In this document: positions 40,093 through 49,042 of the stretch, one piece after another
Position numbering within the stretch: the stretch's first letter is position 1
How the letters are laid out: every line of letters begins with the position of its first letter
Origin: an uncultured Chitinophagaceae bacterium
Lineage (GTDB): Bacteria; Bacteroidota; Bacteroidia; Chitinophagales; Chitinophagaceae
NCBI GenBank assembly: GCA_936908745.1
Contig: CAKZFX010000009.1
Span: 124,001-188,000, forward strand
Length of the DNA: 64,000 nt
Reading direction: 5' to 3'
Program-made: the position numbers and the translations under genes
The notes under the pieces: model-generated
What the model saw: the letters and a program-made list of their open reading frames with translations, nothing else
Told to the model about the DNA's origin: nothing
The model's database searches: none

Positions 40093-40485
40093 ATGCAGGT
40101 CAAAACCGATACCAAAGAACGTTTTCATGCCATCACGTTGCCCGGACCCTCACTTTCTGCTACAATGACAGGAGAATTGGAGGAATGTTTGCTTCCTTAC
40201 CTCCAAAATGACGTTAAAAACCTGGTATTGATCTTAAAAGACATCACCGAACTGGATATTGCTGCTGCCGAAAAGCTGGTTCATATTCAGCAAAGCTTTT
40301 ATGAGAACGGCGCTTCCTTTGTTATTTGCGAACTCCAAAAACCCGTTGAAGATTTCTTAGACAGCAATGAACTTTTGGAGATGATGAATGTTACCCCCAC
40401 CGAAAGCGAAGCCTGGGATATTGTGCAGATGGAAGAGATTGAGAGGGAGTTTTTGAATGATGATGAAGGGACGGAGAATGGATAA
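40093..40485 (+). CDS. STAS-domain protein
   Basis: 130 residues shaped like a STAS/anti-sigma-antagonist domain. Alternating strands and helices include LPGPSLSATMTGELEECLLPYL, VKNLVLILKDITELDIAAAEKLV and GASFVICELQKPVEDFLDSNELLEMM. The usual phosphorylated Ser is replaced in the TELDIAAAEKL segment, so regulation by phosphorylation is doubtful. The tail is very acidic. It may act with ribonuclease Z, the next gene in the same direction, only by position. Confidence 0.7.
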   Translation: MQVKTDTKERFHAITLPGPSLSATMTGELEECLLPYLQNDVKNLVLILKDITELDIAAAEKLVHIQQSFYENGASFVICELQKPVEDFLDSNELLEMMNVTPTESEAWDIVQMEEIEREFLNDDEGTENG

Positions 40486-40509
40486 TGGAAAGAGGAAAAT
40501 GGGGAGTGG

Positions 40510-40551
40510 AAAGTGGAGAATGGAAAGTGGAGAATGGAAAGTGGGGAATGA
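40510..40551 (+). repeat. 14-bp tandem repeat, three copies
   Basis: AAAGTGGAGAATGG at 40510 and 40524, and a variant AAAGTGGGGAATGA at 40538, within a purine-rich strand between the STAS gene and rnz. Related units (GGAAAATGGGGAG) precede it. Non-coding. Confidence 0.85.
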
Positions 40552-40607
40552 GGATGGGGAGATTTTGGTTATTTTCGTAGTGCAACAGAAAACCAGCGTC
40601 AAGCACA

Positions 40608-41510
40608 ATGTTAGCTGTAACAATCCTTGGAAATAATTCAGCCGTGCCGGCTTTTAATCGTCACCCTACCAGCCAGGTAGTGACGCTGGATGGTACCAAT
40701 TACCTGGTGGATTGTGGCGAGGGTACACAGATACAGTTGATCAATTACAAGATCAGGCGGGGAAAGATCTCGCATATTTTTATTTCTCATTTACACGGTG
40801 ATCATTATTTCGGGCTGATAGGTTTGATCAGCAGTTTTAGTTTGCTGGGACACCAGCAGGAGTTGCATGTCTATGGCCCTTCGCCATTGAAAGAGATCAT
40901 CGAACTGCAATTGAAAGTGGCCGATACTCAGCTTTGTTTTCCTCTTCATTTGCATACAATTACGGGCCCTGCCACATTGGTGGATAATGATAAGATCACG
41001 ATCAAATGTTTTCCGACCACGCACCGTATCGAGTGTTATGGTTTTTCGTTTACGGAAAAAAGACCAGCAAGAAAATTACTACCAGAAAAAGCGATTGAAC
41101 ATGAAGTGCCTTCCTCTTTTTATGATCACCTGAAACAAGGTGAAGATTATACACGCAAAGATGGAACGCTGGTGAAGAATGAATGGGTGACAGAGCCTGG
41201 AACAGCAGGTAAGCGTTATGCGTTTTGTGCAGACACAAAGTATGAAGAAGGATTAATTCCACATGTGGAAGGTTTTGACATGATATACCATGAAACAACC
41301 TATCTCGATAATCTTCGTGAACGTGCCGAAAGCCGTTTTCATTCCACCACAAAACAAGCCGCCGAACTGGCGAAGAAAGCCGGTGTTAAAAAGTTACTGA
41401 TCGGTCATTTCAGCAGTAAATATGATACGCTGGAAGAGTTTCAGGTTGAAGCAAGAGAAGTTTTTCCGGAAACGGAGTTGGCGTTGGAAGGGGTTGTTTA
41501 TACGGTTTAG
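40608..41510 (+). CDS. rnz: ribonuclease Z
   Basis: tRNA 3' processing endonuclease of the metallo-beta-lactamase fold, 300 residues. It starts MLAVTILGNNSAVPAFNRHP, and the zinc motif is FISHLHGDHYFGL. Further ligands lie in RYAFCADTKY and YHETTYLD, with HSTTKQAAELAKKAGVKKLLIGHFSSKY near the end, all as in RNase Z. Complete. Confidence 0.96.
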   Translation: MLAVTILGNNSAVPAFNRHPTSQVVTLDGTNYLVDCGEGTQIQLINYKIRRGKISHIFISHLHGDHYFGLIGLISSFSLLGHQQELHVYGPSPLKEIIELQLKVADTQLCFPLHLHTITGPATLVDNDKITIKCFPTTHRIECYGFSFTEKRPARKLLPEKAIEHEVPSSFYDHLKQGEDYTRKDGTLVKNEWVTEPGTAGKRYAFCADTKYEEGLIPHVEGFDMIYHETTYLDNLRERAESRFHSTTKQAAELAKKAGVKKLLIGHFSSKYDTLEEFQVEAREVFPETELALEGVVYTV

Positions 41511-41571
41511 TTTACCGCATTCTTTTATGGAATTTACTGATCTCTGCATCTTATTTAGATAGCCAGGACTA

Positions 41572-41616
41572 GAAAATAAAAAGCCATCCTGTTAACAAGA
41601 TGACTTTTTATTTTTT
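41572..41616. terminator. bidirectional terminator between rnz and dapA
   Basis: AAAAAGCCATCCTGTTAAC is nearly the complement of AACAAGATGACTTTTT, with A-run and T-run outside on both strands, placed between two convergent genes. Confidence 0.82.
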
Positions 41617-41632
41617 CAATTAAGATCTTTGT

Positions 41633-42520
41633 TTATTCCGCTTCCTTCATCAATTCTTTAATCTTCGCATGGTGTTTTTCACTCACCGGCCAAACAGGCA
41701 TACGGAATACATTTTTGCAAAGTCCCATTTCGCTTAGGTAAGCTTTTACTCCGCTCGGGCTTCCTTCGGTAAACATAGAAGCGATGATGTCGGTATATTT
41801 ATAATGTAACTGTCTTGCTTCCGCAAATCTTCCATCCATGCAAAGGCGCACCATTTCCGCGTATTCTTTTGGATAGGCATTAGCCACCACGGAGATCAGG
41901 CCTTCCGCACCGGCAGCAATCATTTGCAGTGTGATAGGGTCATCACCGCTGATCACCATAAACTCCGCCGGTTTATATTTCAGGATATAGTTCAATTGTT
42001 CAAAGTTGCCACTGGCTTCTTTGGTCGCAAATATGTTTTTGCATTCTCTTGCAATGCGCACTGTTGTTTCGCCCGAGACGTTCATCCCCGTTCTTGACGG
42101 CACGTTATACATAATGACCGGCAACGGTGTTGCATCATTCAGCGCTTTGTAATGCTGAAATAATCCTTCCTGGTTAGGTTTGCTATAGTAAGGCGCTACG
42201 GAAAGAATAGCACTATACCCTTCAAGATCAAAGAATTTAAATTCCTCCACCACTTTTTTGGTATCATTGCCACCAATACCAGCCACCAATGGCAGACGGC
42301 CTTTATTTTCCGCCTTGACAAATGAGAGTACCTTCTGCTTCTCTTCACCGTGCACCGTTCCGCTTTCACCTGTGGTGCCTAGCACAACAAGGTATTCTAC
42401 TTTGTTTTCAATCCAGAAGTTGATGAGCTTACTAAAAGAATCCCAATCAATACTTCCATCTTCGTTAAAAGGCGTTACAATGGCGATGCCGGTTCCACGG
42501 AATTGTTCTCTCAGTGACAT
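41633..42520 (-). CDS. dapA: 4-hydroxy-tetrahydrodipicolinate synthase
   Basis: First committed step of lysine and diaminopimelate synthesis, condensing pyruvate with aspartate semialdehyde. The 295 residues form a TIM barrel with LGTTGESGT (substrate loop), the Tyr of MYNVPSRTGMN, and the Schiff-base Lys in ATKEASGN. Complete. Confidence 0.96.
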   Translation of the reverse strand: MSLREQFRGTGIAIVTPFNEDGSIDWDSFSKLINFWIENKVEYLVVLGTTGESGTVHGEEKQKVLSFVKAENKGRLPLVAGIGGNDTKKVVEEFKFFDLEGYSAILSVAPYYSKPNQEGLFQHYKALNDATPLPVIMYNVPSRTGMNVSGETTVRIARECKNIFATKEASGNFEQLNYILKYKPAEFMVISGDDPITLQMIAAGAEGLISVVANAYPKEYAEMVRLCMDGRFAEARQLHYKYTDIIASMFTEGSPSGVKAYLSEMGLCKNVFRMPVWPVSEKHHAKIKELMKEAE

Positions 42521-42655
42521 TATATTTTTGTTTTTAGAAATAGGTCGCTAAAATAATGAATTAGCCGGCATAATGCCGCAGGAATTGGTCACATGGCTGT
42601 AAACAACAGCACGCAGCTTGCAGTTATACAATGATTTTGCAAATTAAAACGCTCC

Positions 42656-42690
42656 GACTATTGACTCTTGACTAACGACTCCCGACTCTC
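42656..42690. repeat. heptad repeat GACTNNN, five units
   Basis: GACT occurs at 42656, 42663, 42670, 42677 and 42684, exactly 7 bases apart, ending at the accA stop codon. Non-coding. Confidence 0.8.
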
Positions 42691-42691
42691 T

Positions 42692-43663
42692 CTACACTTC
42701 TTCCCAGAATCCCATTTTACCAAATTTCTCAATCCGGTTTTGTGTACGTTGTTCAGGAGTGATCTGCTTGAGTTCTTTCAGAACCGGCAACAGGTAATCT
42801 TTTAAGATTTGTGCGGACTGGTCATAGTCCCAATGAGCGCCGCCCGGAGGTTCGGGTATAATGCCATCGATGAGGCCAAAGCCCAGCATTTTATCGGCCG
42901 TCAAACGCAATTGCTCGGCAGCAATTTCTTTTTTATCCCAGCTACGCCAGAGAATAGACGAACAGCTTTCAGGAGAGATCACCGTGTACCATGTGTTTTC
43001 CATCATGAATACTTTGTCGCCCACGCCGATGCCTAATGCACCACCGCTGGCGCCTTCGCCAATGATCACACAGATCACAGGCACTTTGAGGCGGATCATT
43101 TCGTAGATATTGCGGGCAATAGCTTCGCCCTGTCCTCTTTCTTCCGCTTCCAGGCCCGGGAAGGCTCCCGGAGTATCTATTAAAGTAATAACGGGTTTAT
43201 TGAATTTTTCAGCCAGCTTCATCAGGCGCAACGCCTTGCGATAGCCTTCGGGGTTGGCCATACCAAAGTTGCGGAGCTGGCGCAGCTTGGTATTGATCCC
43301 TTTTTGCTGGCCGATGATCATCACCGTTTCATCGCCCAGCGTGGCAAAACCGCCCACCATCGCTTTATCATCTTTTACATTGCGGTCACCAAACAACTCG
43401 ACAAAGTTGCTGGTCATTTTATCAATATACTTGGTAGTATAAGGCCTGTCGGGGTGACGGCTCAACTGCACCCGCTGCCAGCTTGTAAGCGATTTGGTTA
43501 TTTCCTGTCTTTTAGCAAGAACACTGGATTGGAGTTCCTCTATGACCTTGCTATAATCCACCTTACTCTTCTCGGACTTTTGCTTCAAGTCGTCTATCTC
43601 TTCCAGTAAGTCCTTGATGGGTTTCTCGAAATCTATAAATTGCCGGTTTTTGTCTGAAGGCAT
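42692..43663 (-). CDS. accA: acetyl-CoA carboxylase carboxyltransferase subunit alpha
   Basis: Transfers the carboxyl group from biotin to acetyl-CoA together with AccD. 323 residues, with the N-terminal helix pair ([19 protein letters not shown]), [20 protein letters not shown], the oxyanion segment [19 protein letters not shown] and [19 protein letters not shown]. Complete. accD is not in the window. Confidence 0.97.
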   Translation of the reverse strand: MPSDKNRQFIDFEKPIKDLLEEIDDLKQKSEKSKVDYSKVIEELQSSVLAKRQEITKSLTSWQRVQLSRHPDRPYTTKYIDKMTSNFVELFGDRNVKDDKAMVGGFATLGDETVMIIGQQKGINTKLRQLRNFGMANPEGYRKALRLMKLAEKFNKPVITLIDTPGAFPGLEAEERGQGEAIARNIYEMIRLKVPVICVIIGEGASGGALGIGVGDKVFMMENTWYTVISPESCSSILWRSWDKKEIAAEQLRLTADKMLGFGLIDGIIPEPPGGAHWDYDQSAQILKDYLLPVLKELKQITPEQRTQNRIEKFGKMGFWEEV

Positions 43664-43764
43664 AAGCTGAAAATATGGCGGCTAAATTAAGGATAATATA
43701 ATAATATAGGCCAACCGCTGTATTCTAACGGTCGCCAGTCAAATTTACCCTGCTTTCTGCCCCT

Positions 43765-45240
43765 TTATCTCTGTCTTTTTTCGATAACAATATCGACGTT
43801 GTAACCGCCACCGGCCACTACCCTTATTTCTATCTGAATGGCGGTCATAAATGACCTGTCCCGGTAGTCTTTTAAGTTATGATAGATATACCATGTCTTA
43901 CTGTCTTCATACTGGCCGCTGTCCAATTGAAACTGGCTGAAGTTTTTGATGACAACATCCATTTCAGCCCATAGCTTATTCCTGACTTCTATGGCCTCTT
44001 CTTTTGTATCGTATTTTTTATAGATCGTAAATGAACCGCCACCACTATTGTAGTTGCCTATATAGGGGTCGTAGAGATTGCGGAAGTAGGTATATGATTC
44101 GTATTGTCTTTTTTTATTGTCGGCTTCCAGTTCTTTTCCCTGGATATCTATAAATGATTCTGTGGAACTATTCAGCATCAGGCTGATAAAGTCGCTGAGA
44201 TCATCCGTATTGAAAATGGAATAAGTGGACGGCGTGCCTTCAAAAGAACTTCCTTCCTGCGCTGTTGCTTTGGAACTGGACACCTGCAACATCACGATGT
44301 ATTTAGTGTCGCTTTTCACCAGGTCAATATTAATTGTCGCATCCGGTTCATTTGGCTGACGGATTAAGAAGGACCAGGTTTTATCAGCATTGCCGGAAGA
44401 AGAGTCGATGCCTGCAACAGTAAGCGAGGTTTTGATACCTGTGATCAGCGCTTTGAGCATCCGTTCGGCACCTGGCTTCTCCACGTATTTTCTCATCACA
44501 ATGAATAAGGATTGTGTTTTTAAGTCCTTTTTCTTAAAGTATTCAAATTCTCCTACCTGCACCTGTTGCTTGAAGAAACCCTGCAGTTTCAAATCGGTTT
44601 TGAAAGACAAAATGCCATTGTCGAGCCGTGTGCCATCATAGCGGTTGGCTTTAAAATCGTTATGTGAAGCGGTGACAATTTTTGTTATACTGGATTTAAA
44701 CAGTTCCAGCACCATCGGTTTTCCAATCACCGGTGTTGCCGCTGGTTTTGTTATCTCCGGGGTTGATTTTACAATTTCTGGTTTCTCCACTTTTCGTTGT
44801 GCAAATACCCATATAAATTTGGCCGTACTGGCGTCCACCATTTGCAGTTCAAAGCCGAGGTCATATTCCTTGTTTGTTATATTCTCATGCAGTTTATTAA
44901 ACCAATAGATACCGCAATGGGCCCGTGATTTATCTGCTTCGTAAACAGGTTTTGCTTTTAGTTCATTAAAGGCTGCTATCAACGCACCGTATTCTGCCTT
45001 CATGGCCTGGCTGCTGGTATAGTTTTGTCGTGCAAAGAAGTAAGGTGTTCCGGTAGTGGATTGTTTGAGCATGTTTTCATCAAATTCCCAAAACTTAATG
45101 GCAGGGTCAATGGATGCGAAGTTGCCGCGGGATGAGTTGATGATGTTGGCAATTGATTTTACAAATCCTGCCTGTGTTTTTTGAGCAGTCGTTAATAATG
45201 GCAGTGCTAAAACCACGAAAGCAATGAAAATGGGGCGCAT
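43765..45240 (-). CDS. exported protein of unknown function
   Basis: 491 residues. Signal peptide MRPIFIAFVVLALPLLTTAQ. A Pro/Thr/Lys-rich linker (KPEIVKSTPEITKPAATPVIGKP, about 155-175) separates an N-terminal domain from a larger C-terminal one. The latter has alternating strands (SILSFKTDLKLQG, TWSFLIRQPNEPDATINIDL, YKKYDTKEEAIEVRNKLW, YNVDIVIEKRQR). No family recognised, and no T9SS tail, so it is probably periplasmic. It is the last core gene before the tRNA-Asp locus. Confidence 0.75.
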   Translation of the reverse strand: MRPIFIAFVVLALPLLTTAQKTQAGFVKSIANIINSSRGNFASIDPAIKFWEFDENMLKQSTTGTPYFFARQNYTSSQAMKAEYGALIAAFNELKAKPVYEADKSRAHCGIYWFNKLHENITNKEYDLGFELQMVDASTAKFIWVFAQRKVEKPEIVKSTPEITKPAATPVIGKPMVLELFKSSITKIVTASHNDFKANRYDGTRLDNGILSFKTDLKLQGFFKQQVQVGEFEYFKKKDLKTQSLFIVMRKYVEKPGAERMLKALITGIKTSLTVAGIDSSSGNADKTWSFLIRQPNEPDATINIDLVKSDTKYIVMLQVSSSKATAQEGSSFEGTPSTYSIFNTDDLSDFISLMLNSSTESFIDIQGKELEADNKKRQYESYTYFRNLYDPYIGNYNSGGGSFTIYKKYDTKEEAIEVRNKLWAEMDVVIKNFSQFQLDSGQYEDSKTWYIYHNLKDYRDRSFMTAIQIEIRVVAGGGYNVDIVIEKRQR

Positions 45241-45360
45241 GGAGGTTGTTTGAGTCCTGTAAGATTATATATAACCAGTAAAAATCATATACCCGCCGAA
45301 GGGTATTCAACCGGGCCAGCCGGAAGAATTGATTTTCAGTGAATAAATAATTGAAAAACT

Positions 45361-45392
45361 TTTGGCGGGAAATGTTTGCAAGACTATCTTTG
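45361..45392 (+). promoter_or_regulatory. tRNA-Asp promoter, TTTG-N20-TATCTTTG
   Basis: TTTG at 45361-45364 and TATCTTTG at 45385-45392, 20 bases apart, 43 bases before the tRNA. Confidence 0.75.
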
Positions 45393-45435
45393 CCGTCCCG
45401 AAAATGAAACCGGAAACGGTGAAAATGAAGGCAAC

Positions 45436-45509
45436 GGATCGGTAGTTCAGTTGGTTAGAATGCCGCCCTGTCACGGCGGAGGTCGCGGGTTCGAGTCCCG
45501 TCCGGTCCG
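45436..45509 (+). tRNA. tRNA-Asp (anticodon GTC)
   Basis: Full cloverleaf of 74 bases. Acceptor arm GGATCGG pairs with CCGGTCC (one G-T pair); discriminator G; no CCA encoded. Anticodon stem CCGCC/GGCGG holds loop CTGTCAC with anticodon GTC at 45470-45472. T arm GCGGG TTCGAGT CCCGT. It is the probable integration target of the island that follows. Confidence 0.98.
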
Positions 45510-45532
45510 CAGATATTCACTCAAAGTGACGC
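45494..45532. other. probable left attachment site (attL) at the tRNA 3' end
   Basis: A tyrosine recombinase gene starts 250 bases after the tRNA-Asp 3' end and reads away from it, the usual layout for an element inserted at a tRNA gene. The crossover core should include part of the tRNA 3' end. No second copy was seen to the right, so its exact limits are unknown. Confidence 0.45.
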
Positions 45533-45568
45533 AAAAGCCTTTAAAATGCAGATTTTAAAGGCTTTTTT
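45533..45568 (+). terminator. terminator after tRNA-Asp
   Basis: Perfect 15-bp stem AAAAGCCTTTAAAAT (45533-45547) and complement (45552-45566), loop GCAG, followed by TTC. Confidence 0.85.
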
Positions 45569-45759
45569 CATTAGATACCTTCCCCAAAAAACTCCAAAAA
45601 ACTCAAATCGCGAGGCATAGCCTCGGGCATCCGGCTAAAAATGTAACATGTGATGCCCGAATTACGCCGAAACCCGCTACCAGTAAGGGGTTCAGAATTT
45701 GAACATGCTCTTATTCCGGCGGGTTAAAAACTATTTTTAACCGTTTTAAATTTTTAAAA
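45569..45759. other. integrase leader with short repeats and hairpins
   Basis: Contains the direct repeat AAAAAACTC (twice near 45588-45605), a hairpin CGAGGC/GCCTCG (about 45610-45625), and GGGCATC (45625-45631) pairing with GATGCCC (45652-45658). Such structures could be recombinase arm sites; this is inference. Confidence 0.4.
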
Positions 45760-47004
45760 ATGGAAGCGCGACTGAGTATCCTGTTTTATGGCAAAAAAAG
45801 AAGTGGTAAACCAACATCGCTATTGCCAATTTACCTCCGGGTAACGATTGAAGGCCAGCGTTTCGAGGTGACTGCAAACCGGTTCGTTGATCCGGCCAAA
45901 TGGTCAAGTGCAGCTGGAAAAGTTAAGGGGTCAGGGGAAGACGCAAGAGGCGTAAATCAGCACCTGGATTTTCTGAAACAACGGGTGTATGAGTATCAAA
46001 AAATCATCCTTCGTGAAGGCAACCCTTTTAATAAAGAAACCCTGCGTTTGAAGTGGTACGGACTCGAAGAACGTACACATAGCCTGGTGGAGATTTTCAA
46101 ACAACACAACGAACAATTGAAAGCGTTGATCGGTAGAGATTGTGCCAAAGCAACCTACACGAAATATCAGACAACGTTGGATCACACGATTGCCTTTATG
46201 AAATGGAAATTTCAGAAAGCGGACATTGATATCACACGGATCACCTACAGTTTTATTACTGACTTCGAGTTCTGGTTGAAAAGTGAAAAGAAATGCAACC
46301 ATAATAGTACCATTAAGTATTTGAGAAATCTCAGGAAGATCATTAACCTGTGTATTAAAAACGGTTGGTTGACAAAAGATCCATTCTTCGGATTTAAAAT
46401 GACAACCAGAGAAGTGATCCGGGATATTTTGACCGAGGATGAATTACAAAGAATAATTACGAAGGATTTCAATAATCAACGTCTCAACCAGGTTAGGGAC
46501 ATTTTTGTATTTAGCTGTTTTACGGGCCTGGCTTATATTGATGCTAAGAAGTTAAAGCGATCTGAAATCGTGATTGGTATAGATGGTGAACGATGGATTT
46601 ACACACAGCGCAAAAAAACAGATAGCCCGACAAGAATTCCGTTATTACCTAACGTGCAAGAAATAATGGAACTCTATAAAGATCACCCGCAATGCCTGAA
46701 GGAAGATTGCCTGTTACCATTACCAAGCAATGTCAAGCTAAATGCCTATCTAAAGGAAATCGCCGACCTCTGTAAGATTGATAAGGTATTGACCTTCCAT
46801 ATTGCCCGTCACACTTTTGCTACCACAGTAACACTTAATAATGGAGTTCCAATTGAAACAGTCAGTAAGATGCTTGGCCACAAGAGCATTAAGATTACAC
46901 AGATATATGCAAAGATTCTGGACAAGAAAGTGAGCGAGGATATGAGCGCCCTACGGTTAAAATTCGCAGCGAAGAAAGATACTGGCCTCGGTCTCGCACA
47001 GTAA
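45760..47004 (+). CDS. tyrosine recombinase of Bacteroidota type
   Basis: 414-residue integrase. An arm-binding region (about 1-90), a SAM-like core-binding domain (about 100-200) and a catalytic domain. The catalytic HxxR is HIARHTFAT, followed by LGHKSIKITQIYAKI with the third histidine and nucleophilic Tyr, and a beta-hairpin Lys in RKKTDSPTRIPLL. The first catalytic Arg of box I is missing: FTGLAYIDAKKL has Ala where most recombinases have Arg, as in integrases of the CTnDOT type. It most likely moved the island into tRNA-Asp. Confidence 0.95.
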   Translation: MEARLSILFYGKKRSGKPTSLLPIYLRVTIEGQRFEVTANRFVDPAKWSSAAGKVKGSGEDARGVNQHLDFLKQRVYEYQKIILREGNPFNKETLRLKWYGLEERTHSLVEIFKQHNEQLKALIGRDCAKATYTKYQTTLDHTIAFMKWKFQKADIDITRITYSFITDFEFWLKSEKKCNHNSTIKYLRNLRKIINLCIKNGWLTKDPFFGFKMTTREVIRDILTEDELQRIITKDFNNQRLNQVRDIFVFSCFTGLAYIDAKKLKRSEIVIGIDGERWIYTQRKKTDSPTRIPLLPNVQEIMELYKDHPQCLKEDCLLPLPSNVKLNAYLKEIADLCKIDKVLTFHIARHTFATTVTLNNGVPIETVSKMLGHKSIKITQIYAKILDKKVSEDMSALRLKFAAKKDTGLGLAQ

Positions 47005-47066
47005 ACTATCAAAGATTGTCCAATCTACGATTGGGCAATCTGTTTATTAACTCTAACAGCAAACAC

Positions 47067-48131
47067 ATGAAAAAGGATACCACATCGATGAAACTTTTTA
47101 ATGCTATCAAAACCCTGATTGAAGAAGCTAAATCAAAAATCGTTCGTAATGTCAATAGCACGATGGTCATGACCTACTTTGAAATGGGCAGGATGATTTT
47201 TGAGGATGAGCAAAAGGGTAAGCACCGGGCTGAGTATGCAAAAGAAGTTCTTCTCAATCTCAGTAAAAAGCTTTCAAAGGAGTTTGGGAAAGGATATTCG
47301 CTGAGAAACCTGGAATATATCCGCCAGTTTTACAAAAGATACACCACCCGAATTCCGCAATCAGTGATTGCGGAATCTGGCAAAGCGCCCGGTAAGAAAC
47401 TATTAAATATTCCTCAACCAGTGGTTGAGGAATCGAATACCCCTTTTGTATTAAGCTGGACGCATTATATACAGCTTCTCAAAATTGAGAACGATGACGA
47501 AAGAAATTTCTATGAGATTGAAGCATCAAAAGGCAACTGGTCGGTACGAGAACTGCAAAGACAGTTTAGTTCATCCCTTTTTGAACGGCTTGCTTTAAGC
47601 CGGGACAAGAAAGGCGTCATGGAACTGGCGAAAAAAGGGCAGATAATTGAAAAGCCAATCGATACATTAAAGCATCATACGGTTTTGGAGTTTCTTGACT
47701 TAAAAGAAGATACCAGTTATTCCGAAACAGATTTGGAAAAGGCGATAATTTCAAGAATTGAACATTTCATGATGGAACTTGGGAAGGGTTTTCTTTTTGA
47801 AGCCAGGCAGAAGCGATTGACATTCGAAGGAGACAATTTTTATGTTGACCTCGTTTTTTACAACCGTCTACTTCGCTGTTATGTGCTTATTGAATTAAAG
47901 ATTGGGAAGCTGACCCACCAAGATATTGGCCAGATGCAGATGTATGTCAATTACTATGATAGAAAAATAAAAACTGAGAGCGAAAAGCCTACGATAGGAA
48001 TAATTCTGTGCAAAGAAGAAAATAAGACTGTAGTTGAATTTACCCTGCCTGTCGACAATAATGCAATATTTGCTAAAGAATACAAATTAATTCTGCCTAA
48101 CAAAGAACAGTTGCGCAAACAATTAAAATAA
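47067..48131 (+). CDS. YhcG-family PD-(D/E)XK nuclease (DUF1016)
   Basis: From the ATG at 47067, about 354 residues (an upstream TTG at 47016 is unlikely). The N-terminal helical domain (VMTYFEMGRMIFEDEQ, KEFGKGYSLRNLEYIRQFY) is the DUF1016 N part. The C-terminal domain carries the nuclease motif: VDLVFYNRLLRCYVLIELKIG with D and ELK, then DIGQMQMYVNYYD. Between them a variable linker (about 95-130) contains IPQSVIAES and IPQPVVEES, encoded by two 25-bp palindromes. YhcG proteins are often carried on mobile elements and near restriction systems. Role here: probable DNA or mobile-element nuclease. Confidence 0.92.
   Translation: MKKDTTSMKLFNAIKTLIEEAKSKIVRNVNSTMVMTYFEMGRMIFEDEQKGKHRAEYAKEVLLNLSKKLSKEFGKGYSLRNLEYIRQFYKRYTTRIPQSVIAESGKAPGKKLLNIPQPVVEESNTPFVLSWTHYIQLLKIENDDERNFYEIEASKGNWSVRELQRQFSSSLFERLALSRDKKGVMELAKKGQIIEKPIDTLKHHTVLEFLDLKEDTSYSETDLEKAIISRIEHFMMELGKGFLFEARQKRLTFEGDNFYVDLVFYNRLLRCYVLIELKIGKLTHQDIGQMQMYVNYYDRKIKTESEKPTIGIILCKEENKTVVEFTLPVDNNAIFAKEYKLILPNKEQLRKQLK
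47352..47433. repeat. two covarying 25-bp palindromes inside the yhcG-like gene
   Basis: 47352-47376 and 47409-47433, each with 12-bp perfect arms around a central G, 57 bases apart and in frame. They differ at two arm positions, and both differences are compensated in the opposite arm (G-C to T-A, and T-A to C-G). Confidence 0.9.
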
Positions 48132-48327
48132 AAAAGCAGACCATTAAGACTGAAGTAACAAATCTCGCAAGGACCTGTTGTCCCGAACGATCTGCTGCTG
48201 CGATAACTTGCTGCAGGTCGCCCTGCATATTTGCTTCCAATGCAAGCCCCATCAGTTCCTGCTTTTCTTCAGCCGTGCAGGACTTATCCAGGAAACGATC
48301 AAACAGGTATTGTAATCTAGTATTCAT
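48097..48327 (-). pseudogene. truncated FecR-type anti-sigma gene
   Basis: From the ATG at 48327: MNTRLQYLFDRFLDKSCTAEEKQELM, the usual cytosolic N-terminus of FecR anti-sigma factors. After about 50 residues the sequence leaves the family (LARFVTSVLMVCFFILIVCATVLC) and ends at 76 residues, where intact FecR has some 330. Its last codons lie antisense to the nuclease gene's 3' end. The membrane and periplasmic parts are therefore lost, probably by a recombination at about 48,150. It follows the ECF sigma gene by 109 bases. Confidence 0.7.
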
Positions 48328-48436
48328 AGCCCAAAAGCATTAAGGTTGGATAGGTTTATATACAGGTAAGAGTACCCGCAGTCCGGATAGGACAAGAAGA
48401 AATGAAAATATTTTTGAACTTTATCTACGCAAGTAC

Positions 48437-49042
48437 TTATATCGCGCTGAGCTGGTAAACTACGAAGATGGCAACAGCCTGTGAACCATAGTTTTTGTTG
48501 ATCTCATCTCGGAGAAAATGCAGCGCATCTACCATGTGCTTTTTTACGGTAGAAATGGAGACGCCAAGTTCACGGGCAATCTCTTCCTGCTTCAAACCGT
48601 TCTCCCGGCTGAGCAAAAAGACCTTTCGTTGCTGGGGGGTTAGCTGGTCAACCAGGGATTGAACATAAGCCTGGACTTCTTTGGAGATCAGTTGCTGTTC
48701 CGGCATAGGACCGGCAGCACCGCTCTGTTCTTTTTTCAGGTGATCGATCAGGAGGGTTTCTTTGGCCAGTTTCCTGAAGCCATGATAAGCATTGTTGTGT
48801 GCCATCCGGTAGAGATAGGCACTGATATTGTCGATGGAGGTAAGGGTGGTACGTTTAGCCCATAAGGTGAGAAAGATCTCCTGCACCGTATCCTCTGAGG
48901 TTTCCCTTGATTCCGTGATCTTATAGACATAGGTAAAAAGCCTTCGCCGGTACTCGTCAAAGAGTTGCCGGAACGCTTCTTCACTGCCGCCCGCAATGCG
49001 CTGCAGCAGTTCCTTTTCATTATATGGTGGCAGGCTGGTCAA
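48437..49042 (-). CDS. ECF-type RNA polymerase sigma factor (FecI-like)
   Basis: 201 residues from a TTG start (no in-frame ATG upstream, a stop lies five codons before). Region 2: FDEYRRRLFTYVYKITESRETSEDTVQEIFLTLW. Region 4: LTPQQRKVFLLSRENGLKQEEIARELGVSISTVKKH. It matches the Bacteroidota FecI group that controls SusC/SusD-type uptake genes. Normally a FecR gene follows; here only a fragment does, so the sigma factor may be unregulated or a relic. Confidence 0.92.
   Translation of the reverse strand: MTSLPPYNEKELLQRIAGGSEEAFRQLFDEYRRRLFTYVYKITESRETSEDTVQEIFLTLWAKRTTLTSIDNISAYLYRMAHNNAYHGFRKLAKETLLIDHLKKEQSGAAGPMPEQQLISKEVQAYVQSLVDQLTPQQRKVFLLSRENGLKQEEIARELGVSISTVKKHMVDALHFLRDEINKNYGSQAVAIFVVYQLSAI

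Noticed and set aside
40510..40551. CRISPR or iteron array
   Set aside because: Units are tandem without spacers, only three copies, and no replication gene is near.
48097..48327. Independent small membrane protein
   Set aside because: The N-terminus is plainly FecR-like, and the hydrophobic tail is an accidental reading into the neighbouring gene's 3' region.
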